A stretch of DNA of 64,000 nucleotides, taken from contig JAIMAG010000004.1 of assembly GCA_023512135.1 (NCBI GenBank), positions 124,001 to 188,000 on the forward strand. Reading direction: 5' to 3'. The notes under the pieces are model-generated. The model ran no database searches. It saw only the letters and a list, made by a program, of their open reading frames with translations, and was not told the DNA's origin. The position numbers and the translations under genes are program-made. This DNA is from Terriglobia bacterium (GTDB lineage: Bacteria; Acidobacteriota; Terriglobia; Acidiferrales; UBA7541). Below, in pieces: positions 49,356-57,236 of the stretch (positions within the stretch are counted from its first letter, which is position 1; every line of letters begins with the position of its first letter).

Positions 49356-51598
49356 TTTGCGTTCCTCAGCTCTTCGTACGAGAGTCGGGCTTCGTTCACG
49401 GAACGAACCATCTTCAGATAGCGCGTCAGGCTGCCGCTGCTGAACAGGGTGTCGCGCGAAGAGAAAATCGCGCCTACCGGCACGTCGTACGCTTTCGGGT
49501 CCGCTTCCAGCACCGGATGGACAGGTTCGGCGCCGCCGGCCAGCAGGTTGGCCAGCGAAACGGCATAGCCGCGCACGTGCTGGCGGATTTCCTCCAGCAC
49601 CTCTTCCGGAGTCCGTGCCGCAAAGGGCTGTCCAAGCCCCAACCGCGCCAACTGATGCGCAAGAATGCGCAGAATGTCGAAGTCGCTGCGCACCCCGGGC
49701 AGGTCCACTGCTTTGCGCAGCATCTGGAGATCGCCGGCGGTATTGGTGAAGGTCCCTTCTTTTTCGTAGGCGCTCGCCGCCGGCAGCACGACGTCGGCCA
49801 CCGCGGTGGTCTCGGTCGGGAAAATTTCCTGCACGACGAGCAGCTCCAGCCGGGCCAGCTTTTCCGCCGGCACCTCAAAGGTTTTCACCGGATTGGAGCC
49901 AACGACGTACAGGGCTTTGATTTTTTCACCCGCTTCGTTCAGCATGGCACGCGCATCCAGCCCGGCCACGACAGAAAGCTCGGTGCCCCAGAGCCGGCCG
50001 AAGCGCTCGCGAGCTGCCGCGTCGCTGACGCGTTCGTAGCCGGGCAGGAACTCAGGCAGCAGTCCCATGTCGGAGGCGCCCCGGGAATTGGCGTAGTCGC
50101 CGAGGGCCATGTAGCGCGTCTGGCCGTTGAGCTGGCGGCCGAAATCCACCAGGTCCCCGATGGCCTTGGCGTAGAGCTCGGCTCCGAAAACGATGGCGAC
50201 GTCGGACTCTTTCCGAATTTCCGTTTCCAGTTCTTGCAGGGCGTGGCGTGTCTCGGCGCTGAGCTGGCCGCCCCCGCTGGCCAGATGCCGCAGAGCCTCA
50301 GCTTCGTCAGCTTGCACGAAGCAGGTGGCACGCCGCCGCAGCTTGATGGGCTGTGCGTTGATGATGTAGAGCCGTGCGCCGCCGTTGCGCACCGCCCAGC
50401 GAATCTGCCAGGCGACCAGCGGGTTCTGGTAGCTGGGCTCGTTGCCGATTACGAGAATCGCCTTGGCCTCGCGCAGCTCTTCCATGCGGAGCATGGCCCG
50501 CGGCGCTTCCTCGCCGAGCGCGGCCGCCAGGCCGGCGTAGTCTGCGGTGCGGTGGTGATCCACGTTGTTCGTGCCCAGGGTGGCGCGCGCGAACCGGTTC
50601 AGCAGATAATTTTCTTCGTTGGTGGTACGGTTTGAGCCGAGCACGCCGATGGCCTCCGGGCCGTAGCGATCCCGGATCGCCTTCAGGCGCTCGGCCACGA
50701 TGCGGACGGCCTGCTCCCAACTGGCCGGCTTCTGCGCGCCGTTCTCGCGGACCAGAGGAAATTTCAACCGGGCTTCATGGCTGACGAAGTCGAATCCGAA
50801 ACGGCCCTTGGCGCACAGGAATTCGCGGTTGAAGCCGGACAGATCGCGGTTGTTGGCGCGGAGAATCTGGTTGTTGCGCACGCTCAGAGTGGTCTTGCAG
50901 CCGTTCGAGCAGTGTGCGCAGGGCGTGGCCACATATTTCATCTCCCAGGGCCGGGTTTTGTAGCGGTAGGTTCCGCTGGTCAGCGCGCCCACCGGACAGA
51001 TGTCGATGCACATGCCGCATTCTTCGCATTCCAGGTGATCGCCGCGGTTCGGGATGATGGCCGAGTACACTCCGCGGCTGCCCACACCGAGCGCCTTCAC
51101 ATCCATGCCTTCGTCGCAGATGCGCACACAGCGGAAGCAGAGGATGCACCGGGGCATGTCGAAATAGACCAGCTCCGACCACTTTTCCTCCGGCTGGTGC
51201 ACCTTGAGTTCCACGAAGCGGCTGCTGTCCGCCCCGTAGCGGAACGTCATGTCCTGGAGTTCGCATTCGCCGCCCTTGTCGCAAACGGGGCAGTCGAGCG
51301 GATGGTTGGTGAGCAGGAACTCCAGCATATCCCGGCGCGCCTTGCGCACCGGTTCGGTGTTTGTGTGCACGACCATCCCGTCGACGGCCACCAGCGTGCA
51401 GGCGGTCTGCAGCTTTGGCGCTTTTTCCACCTCGACCAGGCACATCCGGCAGGCCGCCTGCAGCGACAGGCCCGGATAGTAGCAGAACGAAGGCACCTCA
51501 ATGCCCAGCCGCTTGGCCACCTCGATGACCAGGGTGCCGGCGGGTACGGTCACCTCGCGGTCGTCGATTTTCAGCCGAATTTGTTTTTGCTCTGCCAT
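49352..51598 (-). CDS. nuoG: NADH-quinone oxidoreductase subunit G
   Basis: Iron-sulfur subunit of the NADH module, 748 residues. Visible clusters in order: N1b ligands in FCYYPGLSLQAACRMCLVEV and TAC; N5-type His/Cys set in HPLDCPVCDKGGEC; two four-Cys sets, CILCFRCVRIC and CEECGMCIDICPVGA; and an N7-type set CAHCSNGC with a distant Cys. The rest (~260-748) is the degenerate molybdopterin-like domain (LGSNRTTNEENYLLNRFARA, VLPAASAYEKEGTFTNTAGD). ATG at 51598 is preferred. This is the only nuoG in the window, 31 bases after nuoEF. Confidence 0.96.
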   Translation of the reverse strand: MAEQKQIRLKIDDREVTVPAGTLVIEVAKRLGIEVPSFCYYPGLSLQAACRMCLVEVEKAPKLQTACTLVAVDGMVVHTNTEPVRKARRDMLEFLLTNHPLDCPVCDKGGECELQDMTFRYGADSSRFVELKVHQPEEKWSELVYFDMPRCILCFRCVRICDEGMDVKALGVGSRGVYSAIIPNRGDHLECEECGMCIDICPVGALTSGTYRYKTRPWEMKYVATPCAHCSNGCKTTLSVRNNQILRANNRDLSGFNREFLCAKGRFGFDFVSHEARLKFPLVRENGAQKPASWEQAVRIVAERLKAIRDRYGPEAIGVLGSNRTTNEENYLLNRFARATLGTNNVDHHRTADYAGLAAALGEEAPRAMLRMEELREAKAILVIGNEPSYQNPLVAWQIRWAVRNGGARLYIINAQPIKLRRRATCFVQADEAEALRHLASGGGQLSAETRHALQELETEIRKESDVAIVFGAELYAKAIGDLVDFGRQLNGQTRYMALGDYANSRGASDMGLLPEFLPGYERVSDAAARERFGRLWGTELSVVAGLDARAMLNEAGEKIKALYVVGSNPVKTFEVPAEKLARLELLVVQEIFPTETTAVADVVLPAASAYEKEGTFTNTAGDLQMLRKAVDLPGVRSDFDILRILAHQLARLGLGQPFAARTPEEVLEEIRQHVRGYAVSLANLLAGGAEPVHPVLEADPKAYDVPVGAIFSSRDTLFSSGSLTRYLKMVRSVNEARLSYEELRNAK

Positions 51599-51629
51599 GT
51601 TGGTGTGGCCCTCTCGGCCAGAACGCACA

Positions 51630-53441
51630 CTAGTCTGCGCCGGCCAGTACCTCCGCCGGCTTGTACGGGCAGCGGCCTTTCAGATGTTCTTCGAACTCGT
51701 GCCGCCACTTCCGCACGATGCTGATCGTGGGCATGGCGGCGGCGTCGCCGAGCGGACAGAACGTCCTGCCCAGCATGTTCTGGGAAAGCTCGCCGATCAG
51801 CGGGATATCTTCGCTGCGGCCGCCCCCGGCGTGGAAGCGGTCGAGCATCTGCCGTAACCAGGCCGTGCCTTCGCGGCAGGGGATGCACCAGCCGCAGGAT
51901 TCGTGCGCATAGAAGCGCATGATGCGCCGCGCCACGTCGACCATGCAGGTTTCTTCGTCCAGCACAATCACCGCGCCGGAACCGAGCATGGAGCCGGCCC
52001 GCGCCAGCGAATCGAAATCCATGGCTAGGTCGCACTCTTCGGCTTTCAGCAAGGGTGTCGAGCTGCCTCCCGGGATCACAGCCTTCAGTTTTTTGCCGTT
52101 TGCGACCCCGCCGGCGACATCGATCATCTTCAACAGGTTGTAGCCCATCGGCAGTTCGTAGATTCCGGGCCGATTCACATGTCCGGAGATGGCGAACAGC
52201 CGCGTGCCGCCGTTTTTCGGCGTTCCCAGGCTGGCGTACCATTCGCCGCCGTGGAGAATCACGGCCGGCACACTCGAGAGCGTTTCGACGTTGTTGATGA
52301 CGGTCGGGCAACCGTACAACCCCACCAGCGCAGGGAAGGGCGGTCGGATGCGCGGGTAGCCGCGCTTGCCTTCGAGCGATTCCATCAGGGCCGATTCTTC
52401 GCCGCACTCGTACGCGCCGGCACCGGTGTGGGTGCACAGGTCGAAATCGAACCCGCTGCCCAGGATGTTCTTGCCCAGCAGTCCGGCGGCGTAGGCTTCG
52501 GCGATGGCCTCGTCGAGGATGTTCATCACGTAGCGATATTCGCCGCGGATGTAGATGTAGCCCTGATGAGCGCCCACTGCGAAGCCGGCAATCAGCATCC
52601 CCTCGATGAGCTGGTGCGGATCGAATTCCATCAGCGGACGGTCTTTGCAGGTGCCCGGCTCGCTTTCGTCGGCATTCGCGATGACGTACTTCGGCTTGTC
52701 CGTATCCTTCGGGACAAAGCTCCATTTCACCCCGGCCGGAAAGCCGGCGCCGCCGCGCCCGCGCAGATTGGATTTCTTGACTTCTTCGATGATTTCTTCC
52801 GGCTTCATGCCGAGCGCTTTTTCCAGTGCCCGGTAGCCGTCGTGCTCCCGGTAGACGCGCAGGGTGCGGGAATCCGGGATGCCGAATCGTCGGCTGATTA
52901 CGGGCACTTCGTCCGGATGGCGCGGGTGCACGGCGCCCGAGGTGTGGGGCACCGGCGGCGGTGGTGGTGCGCCCTGCGCCAGCGTTTCGAGCAGGATGTC
53001 CAGCCGCTCCGGTGTCATGTTTTCATAGTAGTCGTAGTTGACCTGCAGCGCCGGCGCACCGGTGCAGGCGCCGATGCATTCGACTTCCTCGAGCGAAAAT
53101 CGCCCGTCCGGAGTTTTCTGCTTGTGGCCGATACCGAGCCGCCGCTGGCAGTGCTCCAGGATGCGGTAGCCGCCGCGGAGCATGCAGGAGACGTTCGTGC
53201 AGATTTGCAGGTGATATTTGCCGGCGGGTTCGCGTCGCAGCATGGAGTAGTAGGCCAGCGTCTCGGTCACCTGCAGGACGTTCAAATCGAGCCGCCGCGC
53301 GATTTCTTCGATCAGCGCATCGCTGAGGTAGCCAAATTGATCCTGGGCAAACAGCAGCATCGGCACCAGCGCCGAGCGCTTGCGCGGGTAGCGTCGCAGC
53401 AGTTCGGCGAATCGGGCTTCCAGTTGTGCCGGCAATTCCAT
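51630..53441 (-). CDS. nuoEF: Fused NuoE-NuoF NADH dehydrogenase subunit
   Basis: One uninterrupted 603-residue frame. Residues 1-~155 are NuoE: helical start (PRKRSALVPMLLFAQDQFGY) and the [2Fe-2S] ligands Cys81, Cys86, Cys122 and Cys126 (CTNVSC, ECIGAC). A Pro-rich linker (~158-180, APPPPPVPHTSGAV) joins NuoF: FMN/NADH loop GRGGAGFPAG (228-237), ANADESEPGTCKDRPL, and N3 ligands Cys516, Cys519, Cys522 and Cys562 (ESCGWCIPCREGT, FCPLG). Normally two genes. It starts 3 bases after nuoD. It oxidises NADH and passes electrons to NuoG. Confidence 0.95.
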   Translation of the reverse strand: MELPAQLEARFAELLRRYPRKRSALVPMLLFAQDQFGYLSDALIEEIARRLDLNVLQVTETLAYYSMLRREPAGKYHLQICTNVSCMLRGGYRILEHCQRRLGIGHKQKTPDGRFSLEEVECIGACTGAPALQVNYDYYENMTPERLDILLETLAQGAPPPPPVPHTSGAVHPRHPDEVPVISRRFGIPDSRTLRVYREHDGYRALEKALGMKPEEIIEEVKKSNLRGRGGAGFPAGVKWSFVPKDTDKPKYVIANADESEPGTCKDRPLMEFDPHQLIEGMLIAGFAVGAHQGYIYIRGEYRYVMNILDEAIAEAYAAGLLGKNILGSGFDFDLCTHTGAGAYECGEESALMESLEGKRGYPRIRPPFPALVGLYGCPTVINNVETLSSVPAVILHGGEWYASLGTPKNGGTRLFAISGHVNRPGIYELPMGYNLLKMIDVAGGVANGKKLKAVIPGGSSTPLLKAEECDLAMDFDSLARAGSMLGSGAVIVLDEETCMVDVARRIMRFYAHESCGWCIPCREGTAWLRQMLDRFHAGGGRSEDIPLIGELSQNMLGRTFCPLGDAAAMPTISIVRKWRHEFEEHLKGRCPYKPAEVLAGAD

Positions 53442-53444
53442 GGG

Positions 53445-54644
53445 TTAGCGGTCCACCTCGCCCAGCACGATGTCGATGGTGCCGATGCAGGCCACCACGT
53501 CGGCCAGCAGGCGTCCTTCCACGAGCCGGGGCAGCGCCTGCAGATTGACAAATGACGGTGCACGGAAATGCACCCGGAAGGGCCGCGGCGAGCCGTCGCT
53601 GGCAACGTAGACGCCCAGCTCTCCGCGCGGTGATTCGATCGTTTGATAGACCTCGCCCGGGGGCGGCGAGAAGCCTTCGGTGAAAATTTTGAAGTGATAG
53701 ATGAGCGCTTCCATCTCCGTCTTCATCTTTTCGCGCGAAGGCGGAATGACGCCCGGGGCTTCGGCGCGGAACGGACCTTCGTGCAGGTTCCGCTCCAGGA
53801 CCTGGCGAATGATGTTCAGGCTTTCGCGCATCTCGTCGAGCCGCACCAGGTAGCGCGCGTAGCAGTCGCCTTCGGGACGCGTGCAGACGCGGAAATCGAA
53901 CTCCTCGTAGCTGGAGTAGGGAAACGCCTTGCGCACGTCATAGGCTACCCCTGAGCCGCGCAGGGTCGGCCCGGTCACTCCCAGCGCAATCGCATCGTCC
54001 GCCCGCAGATGTCCCACACCTTTCGTGCGCATCTGCCAGATGCGGTTCTCGGTCAGCAGGTCTTCGTATTCCTGCATCCTGGCCGGGAAGATGCGCACGA
54101 ATCGGTCGACCATTTCGAGCCAGCCGGGCGGCGGCTCCAGCGCCAGCCCGCCGATGCGGAAATAGCTGGTCATCATGCGCTGCCCGCTGACGTATTCGAA
54201 GATCTTCATGATTTCTTCCCGTTCGCGGAAACAGTACAGGAACACGCTCATCGCCCCGAGCTCATGCGCATGGGTTCCCAGCCAGACCAGGTGCGAGGCG
54301 ATGCGGGTTAGCTCCGTCAGCAGCACGCGGATGTATTGCGCCCGTTTCGGCACCTCGAGCCCGAGCAGTTTTTCGACTGCCAGGCAGTAGCCCAGATTGT
54401 TCGACAGCGGCGCCAGATAATCGATCCGGTCGGTCAGGGTGATGGCTTGCGAATAGGTGAGCGCTTCGCAGTTTTTTTCGATGCCGGTGTGCAGATAGCC
54501 GATTTCCGGTCGCGCCCGCACCACCGTTTCGCCGTCGAGCTCGAGCACCAGCCGGAGCACCCCGTGCGTCGAAGGGTGCTGCGGGCCCATGTTCAGCACC
54601 AGCGTTTCTGTCGTCCCCACCGGAGTGTTGATTGTGCTGCCCAT
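53445..54644 (-). CDS. nuoD: NADH-quinone oxidoreductase subunit D (cluster 2)
   Basis: 399-residue quinone-cavity subunit. [60 protein letters not shown] and the C-terminus [17 protein letters not shown] are typical; His and Tyr quinone-site residues are present. Cluster 1 NuoD differs at many family-variable sites (GYLHRGVEK versus GYLHTGIEK). An insertion-like segment rich in Pro/Arg (EAPGVIPPSREK) lies in the C-terminal third. ATG at 54644 is used; the open frame upstream overlaps nuoC in another frame. Confidence 0.95.
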   Translation of the reverse strand: MGSTINTPVGTTETLVLNMGPQHPSTHGVLRLVLELDGETVVRARPEIGYLHTGIEKNCEALTYSQAITLTDRIDYLAPLSNNLGYCLAVEKLLGLEVPKRAQYIRVLLTELTRIASHLVWLGTHAHELGAMSVFLYCFREREEIMKIFEYVSGQRMMTSYFRIGGLALEPPPGWLEMVDRFVRIFPARMQEYEDLLTENRIWQMRTKGVGHLRADDAIALGVTGPTLRGSGVAYDVRKAFPYSSYEEFDFRVCTRPEGDCYARYLVRLDEMRESLNIIRQVLERNLHEGPFRAEAPGVIPPSREKMKTEMEALIYHFKIFTEGFSPPPGEVYQTIESPRGELGVYVASDGSPRPFRVHFRAPSFVNLQALPRLVEGRLLADVVACIGTIDIVLGEVDR

Positions 54645-54691
54645 GCTTCTGCTTGGCCTTTCTGCTCGTCCGCTCGGCGTGGCGGACCGGA

Positions 54692-55171
54692 CTACCGGTA
54701 ACCGGTCACCGGATAGTCCTTCCGCAGCGGATGGCCTTCCCAGTCTTCCGGCATCAGGATGCGCCGGAGGTCGGGATGGCCTTCGAAGCGGATGCCCATC
54801 AGGTCGAAGACCTCGCGCTCGTGCCAGTTGGCGGTGGGCCAGACTGTCGACACGGTCTCGAGCGTGGCGGCATTGCCGTCCACACGAACCTTCAGCCGGA
54901 GCCGGTCGCGTCGGGCGATGGAGACCAGGTGATAGTTCACCTCGAAGCGCGGTTCCAAGGGAAAGCGGTCCACCGCGGAGAGGTCCGACAGCAGGTTGAA
55001 CTGCAGCTCCGGGTCGTTGCACAGGAATTCGCACGCGTGCCGGAGCCATTGCCGGGGCACGACCACTGTCAGCTCGCCGCGGTCCTGCCAGGCTTCGGCC
55101 ACCGCGGCCGCGTTCCACTCCCGCAGCTTCCGTACAGTTGGGTGGGCTTCCAGCTCCTGTGGTATGGTCAT
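54692..55171 (-). CDS. nuoC: NADH-quinone oxidoreductase subunit C (cluster 2)
   Basis: 159-residue peripheral-arm subunit. LLSDLSAVDRFPLEPRFEVN and the signature [20 protein letters not shown] with [20 protein letters not shown] identify it. It lacks the long charged N-terminal extension of the cluster 1 copy. It begins 22 bases after nuoA, leaving no room for nuoB. Confidence 0.95.
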   Translation of the reverse strand: MTIPQELEAHPTVRKLREWNAAAVAEAWQDRGELTVVVPRQWLRHACEFLCNDPELQFNLLSDLSAVDRFPLEPRFEVNYHLVSIARRDRLRLKVRVDGNAATLETVSTVWPTANWHEREVFDLMGIRFEGHPDLRRILMPEDWEGHPLRKDYPVTGYR

Positions 55172-55193
55172 GATTCGGGCATCCGCGGGCGCG

Positions 55194-55565
55194 TCACCGG
55201 TTCCAGTCGAACACACCCTTTTTCCAGAGGTAGATATCTCCCGCCGCCAGGAACAGGATAAAGATTCCTATGGCGCCGAACCCGAACCAGCCCAGGTCCC
55301 GGAAGGCGTACGCCCAGGGGAACAGGAACATCGTTTCGGCGTCGAACAGGATAAAGGCGATGGCGACCAGATAGAACTTCACAGCAAACGGCTCGCGTGC
55401 ATCGCCCAGCGGCGGAATGCCGCACTCATAGGCCTGCAGTTTGGCGCGGCTGGGCCGCCGGGGACCCACCCATCGGGAGGCCAGCAGCAACGCGCCGGCC
55501 AATCCCATCGCCACCAGCATGTGGATGAGCAGCGGCACGTAGGTTTGTAGGTGGCCCTCGGTCAT
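55194..55565 (-). CDS. nuoA: NADH-quinone oxidoreductase subunit A (cluster 2)
   Basis: 123-residue, three-helix membrane subunit, first gene of the minus-strand cluster. AKLQAYECGIPPLGDAREPF and ILFDAETMFLFPWAYAFRDL are diagnostic. The ATG at 55565 lies only about 9 bases after the predicted transcript start, and no ribosome-binding site is visible. The much longer open frame upstream is antisense to the divergent gene and is not used. Confidence 0.94.
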   Translation of the reverse strand: MTEGHLQTYVPLLIHMLVAMGLAGALLLASRWVGPRRPSRAKLQAYECGIPPLGDAREPFAVKFYLVAIAFILFDAETMFLFPWAYAFRDLGWFGFGAIGIFILFLAAGDIYLWKKGVFDWNR

Positions 55566-55580
55566 CGGCACAAGGCTGCT

Positions 55581-55609
55581 ATCATAACGGCCCGGTTCCT
55601 GCCGGTCAA
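55581..55609 (-). promoter_or_regulatory. Near-consensus sigma70 promoter of nuo cluster 2
   Basis: On the minus strand TTGACC (55604-55609), 17 bases, then TATGAT (55581-55586), each 5/6 to consensus. Predicted transcript start near 55574, so the leader is very short. Confidence 0.75.
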
Positions 55610-55670
55610 TTGCACGGCCGGGCACGCGGCTTGCATCTTGCGGTAGCTTTCTCTTCCGATTCCGGCCAGA

Positions 55671-56306
55671 ATGCGGCCCAGCGTGATTCTCGGCCACAAC
55701 ACGAATCTCCGCGTGGGCCAGTCCCTTTTCCACGTGCAGACGGAAGACCGCGGCCTGCCGAGCGCGGTCATCGAGACCGTAGTGTTCGCCGTCGGGCGGG
55801 TGGTCTATCGCTGCCGTTCGAGCTATCAGGGATTGGTCGGGCAGGAGGGCTGGCAGGAACAACTGCGGGGCAGGTTGGAGGCACAGCACCAGGCCGTGCT
55901 GCAGGGCCTCCGAGACGGCACGCTGGCCCTGCGTGCCTCTTCCAGCATAGCCGTGGAACTGTTGAATCCTGCCTCCTGGCTTGCTGCGGGAATGGTCACG
56001 CTGGAGCTGCGGGTGACGGCAGTCCCGGATGGCTCGCCTGTGGCGGAAGCTGAGGTACGTGCCGTGATGGAGCATGCTGGCAATCGTTCGGAATGCATCG
56101 CCCGCACCGACGCGCACGGCCACGCCAGCCTGCGGTTTTCGTTGCCCGATCTTGGGCCGGGGGACGCCGAGCTGGTCATCCGCGCCAGCGCTCCGGCCGG
56201 CACCGACGAAATCCGCTACACTGTACGTCCGAAGGCCAGGGCCTCTGCAGCCAGGGAGCCGGCTTCGACGGCTGACGACGGCCCTGCGCCTGCGACGGGT
56301 CCATGA
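55671..56306 (+). CDS. Conserved protein with HVQTED N-terminal domain and Ig-like C-terminal region, function unknown
   Basis: 211 residues. The N-terminal ~50 residues (LGHNTNLRVGQSLFHVQTED, then VVYRCRSSYQGL) resemble an uncharacterised domain that I recall from hypothetical proteins of deltaproteobacteria and Acidobacteria; I cannot name a database family. Residues ~95-190 (GMVTLELRVTAVPDGSPVAE, ARTDAHGHASLRFSLPDLGP) look like a beta-sandwich carboxypeptidase-regulatory or Ig-like domain. There is no clear signal peptide. The stop overlaps the thiS start by 4 bases, suggesting one transcript. It diverges from nuo cluster 2. Confidence 0.7.
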   Translation: MRPSVILGHNTNLRVGQSLFHVQTEDRGLPSAVIETVVFAVGRVVYRCRSSYQGLVGQEGWQEQLRGRLEAQHQAVLQGLRDGTLALRASSSIAVELLNPASWLAAGMVTLELRVTAVPDGSPVAEAEVRAVMEHAGNRSECIARTDAHGHASLRFSLPDLGPGDAELVIRASAPAGTDEIRYTVRPKARASAAREPASTADDGPAPATGP

Positions 56307-56503
56307 AAGTCACCATCAATGGGGAAAACCGGGAACTGCCGGAAGGGCTCACCGTAGCCGCTCTGCTCGAACACCTGGGACTGCAGCCCGAGCGCGTCGC
56401 CATCGAGCGCAACCGCGAAATTCTTCCGCGCAGCCGCTGGGCCGAAACCCGCGTGGCCGATGGCGACCGCTACGAAATCGTTCACTTTGTCGGCGGCGGG
56501 TAA
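56303..56503 (+). CDS. thiS: ThiS-type sulfur carrier protein
   Basis: A 66-residue ubiquitin-like protein: MKVTINGENRELPEGLTVAA, VAIERNREILPRSRWAE, and C-terminal VHFVGGG whose terminal Gly is the site of adenylation and thiocarboxylation. It supplies sulfur for the thiazole of thiamine. thiG and thiF are not adjacent, which is unusual, so a related sulfur-carrier role cannot be excluded. It starts inside the stop codon of the preceding gene. Confidence 0.92.
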   Translation: MKVTINGENRELPEGLTVAALLEHLGLQPERVAIERNREILPRSRWAETRVADGDRYEIVHFVGGG

Positions 56504-56536
56504 GCCCGCTTGCGGCCGGCTGTCGGCAGAGCGTTG

Positions 56537-57160
56537 CTAGGGCGAACGCAGCAGGTGGCCCAGCTTGCGCATTTTCGCCTGCAGGTAGCGACGCGAACGC
56601 TGTCCCGTGTGCCGGGGCTGGCAGGGCAACCGCTCGACCACTTTCAAACCGGCGGCTTCGAGCTGGCGAACCTTGTCCGGATTGTTGGACAGCAGCCGCA
56701 GCCGACGGATGCCCAGGCGCCGCAGCACGTGTGCGGCAAAGGTGTAGTCGCGGGCGTCGCCGGCGAAACCGAGCCGTTCGTTCGCCTCGACTGTGTCGTA
56801 GCCCCGGTCCTGCAGTTCGTAGGCGCGCAGTTTGTTCATCAGACCGATGCCACGGCCCTCCTGCGGCAAATAGAGCAGCACCCCTGCTTTCGACCGGGCA
56901 ATCTTGCGCAGGGAAAGCTCGAGCTGCGCGCGACAATCGCAACGCTTGGAGCTGAACACGTCGCCCGTCAGACATTGCGAATGGATGCGCACGAGTGGCA
57001 CCGTGCGCCTGTCCAGCTTCCCGCACACCAGGGCGACCGCGTTTTCCGTTTCAGGGCGGCCCTCGAATCCCAGAAGGGCGAAGGTGCCATACGGTGTCGG
57101 AAGTTCGCTGCGCGCGACCAGCCGGGCGGGCGGTGAGACGGATTTTTTCCTCGGCGGCAT
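56537..57160 (-). CDS. ribA: GTP cyclohydrolase II
   Basis: First step of riboflavin synthesis: opens GTP to a diaminopyrimidine. 207 residues, monofunctional (no DHBP synthase domain). The Zn ligands are the three Cys in HSQCLTGDVFSSKRCDCRAQ. YLPQEGRGIGLMNKLRAYEL and LLSNNPDKVRQLEAAG are also typical. A basic N-terminal extension (MPPRKKSVSPPARLVA) is present. The start is preceded at once by an extended -10 promoter. It diverges from the LytS-like kinase gene. Confidence 0.95.
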   Translation of the reverse strand: MPPRKKSVSPPARLVARSELPTPYGTFALLGFEGRPETENAVALVCGKLDRRTVPLVRIHSQCLTGDVFSSKRCDCRAQLELSLRKIARSKAGVLLYLPQEGRGIGLMNKLRAYELQDRGYDTVEANERLGFAGDARDYTFAAHVLRRLGIRRLRLLSNNPDKVRQLEAAGLKVVERLPCQPRHTGQRSRRYLQAKMRKLGHLLRSP

Positions 57161-57171
57161 CCGAACCCCGC

Positions 57172-57180
57172 ATTATAACA
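57172..57180 (-). promoter_or_regulatory. Extended -10 promoter of ribA
   Basis: On the minus strand TGTTATAAT: a perfect TATAAT (57172-57177) preceded by TGT, the extended -10 motif. No -35 is seen. The predicted start lies about 5 bases before the ribA ATG, suggesting a nearly leaderless transcript. Confidence 0.6.
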
Positions 57181-57236
57181 GGCCGCCCGGCGGCCCGCGG
57201 TGCGCTATACTCGCTCGTGGCGCGGCAGGCCGCGCC

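Noticed and set aside
54645-55118. A long N-terminal extension of the cluster 2 nuoD frame
   Set aside because: It overlaps nuoC in another frame and has no NuoD similarity; the family start is near 54644.
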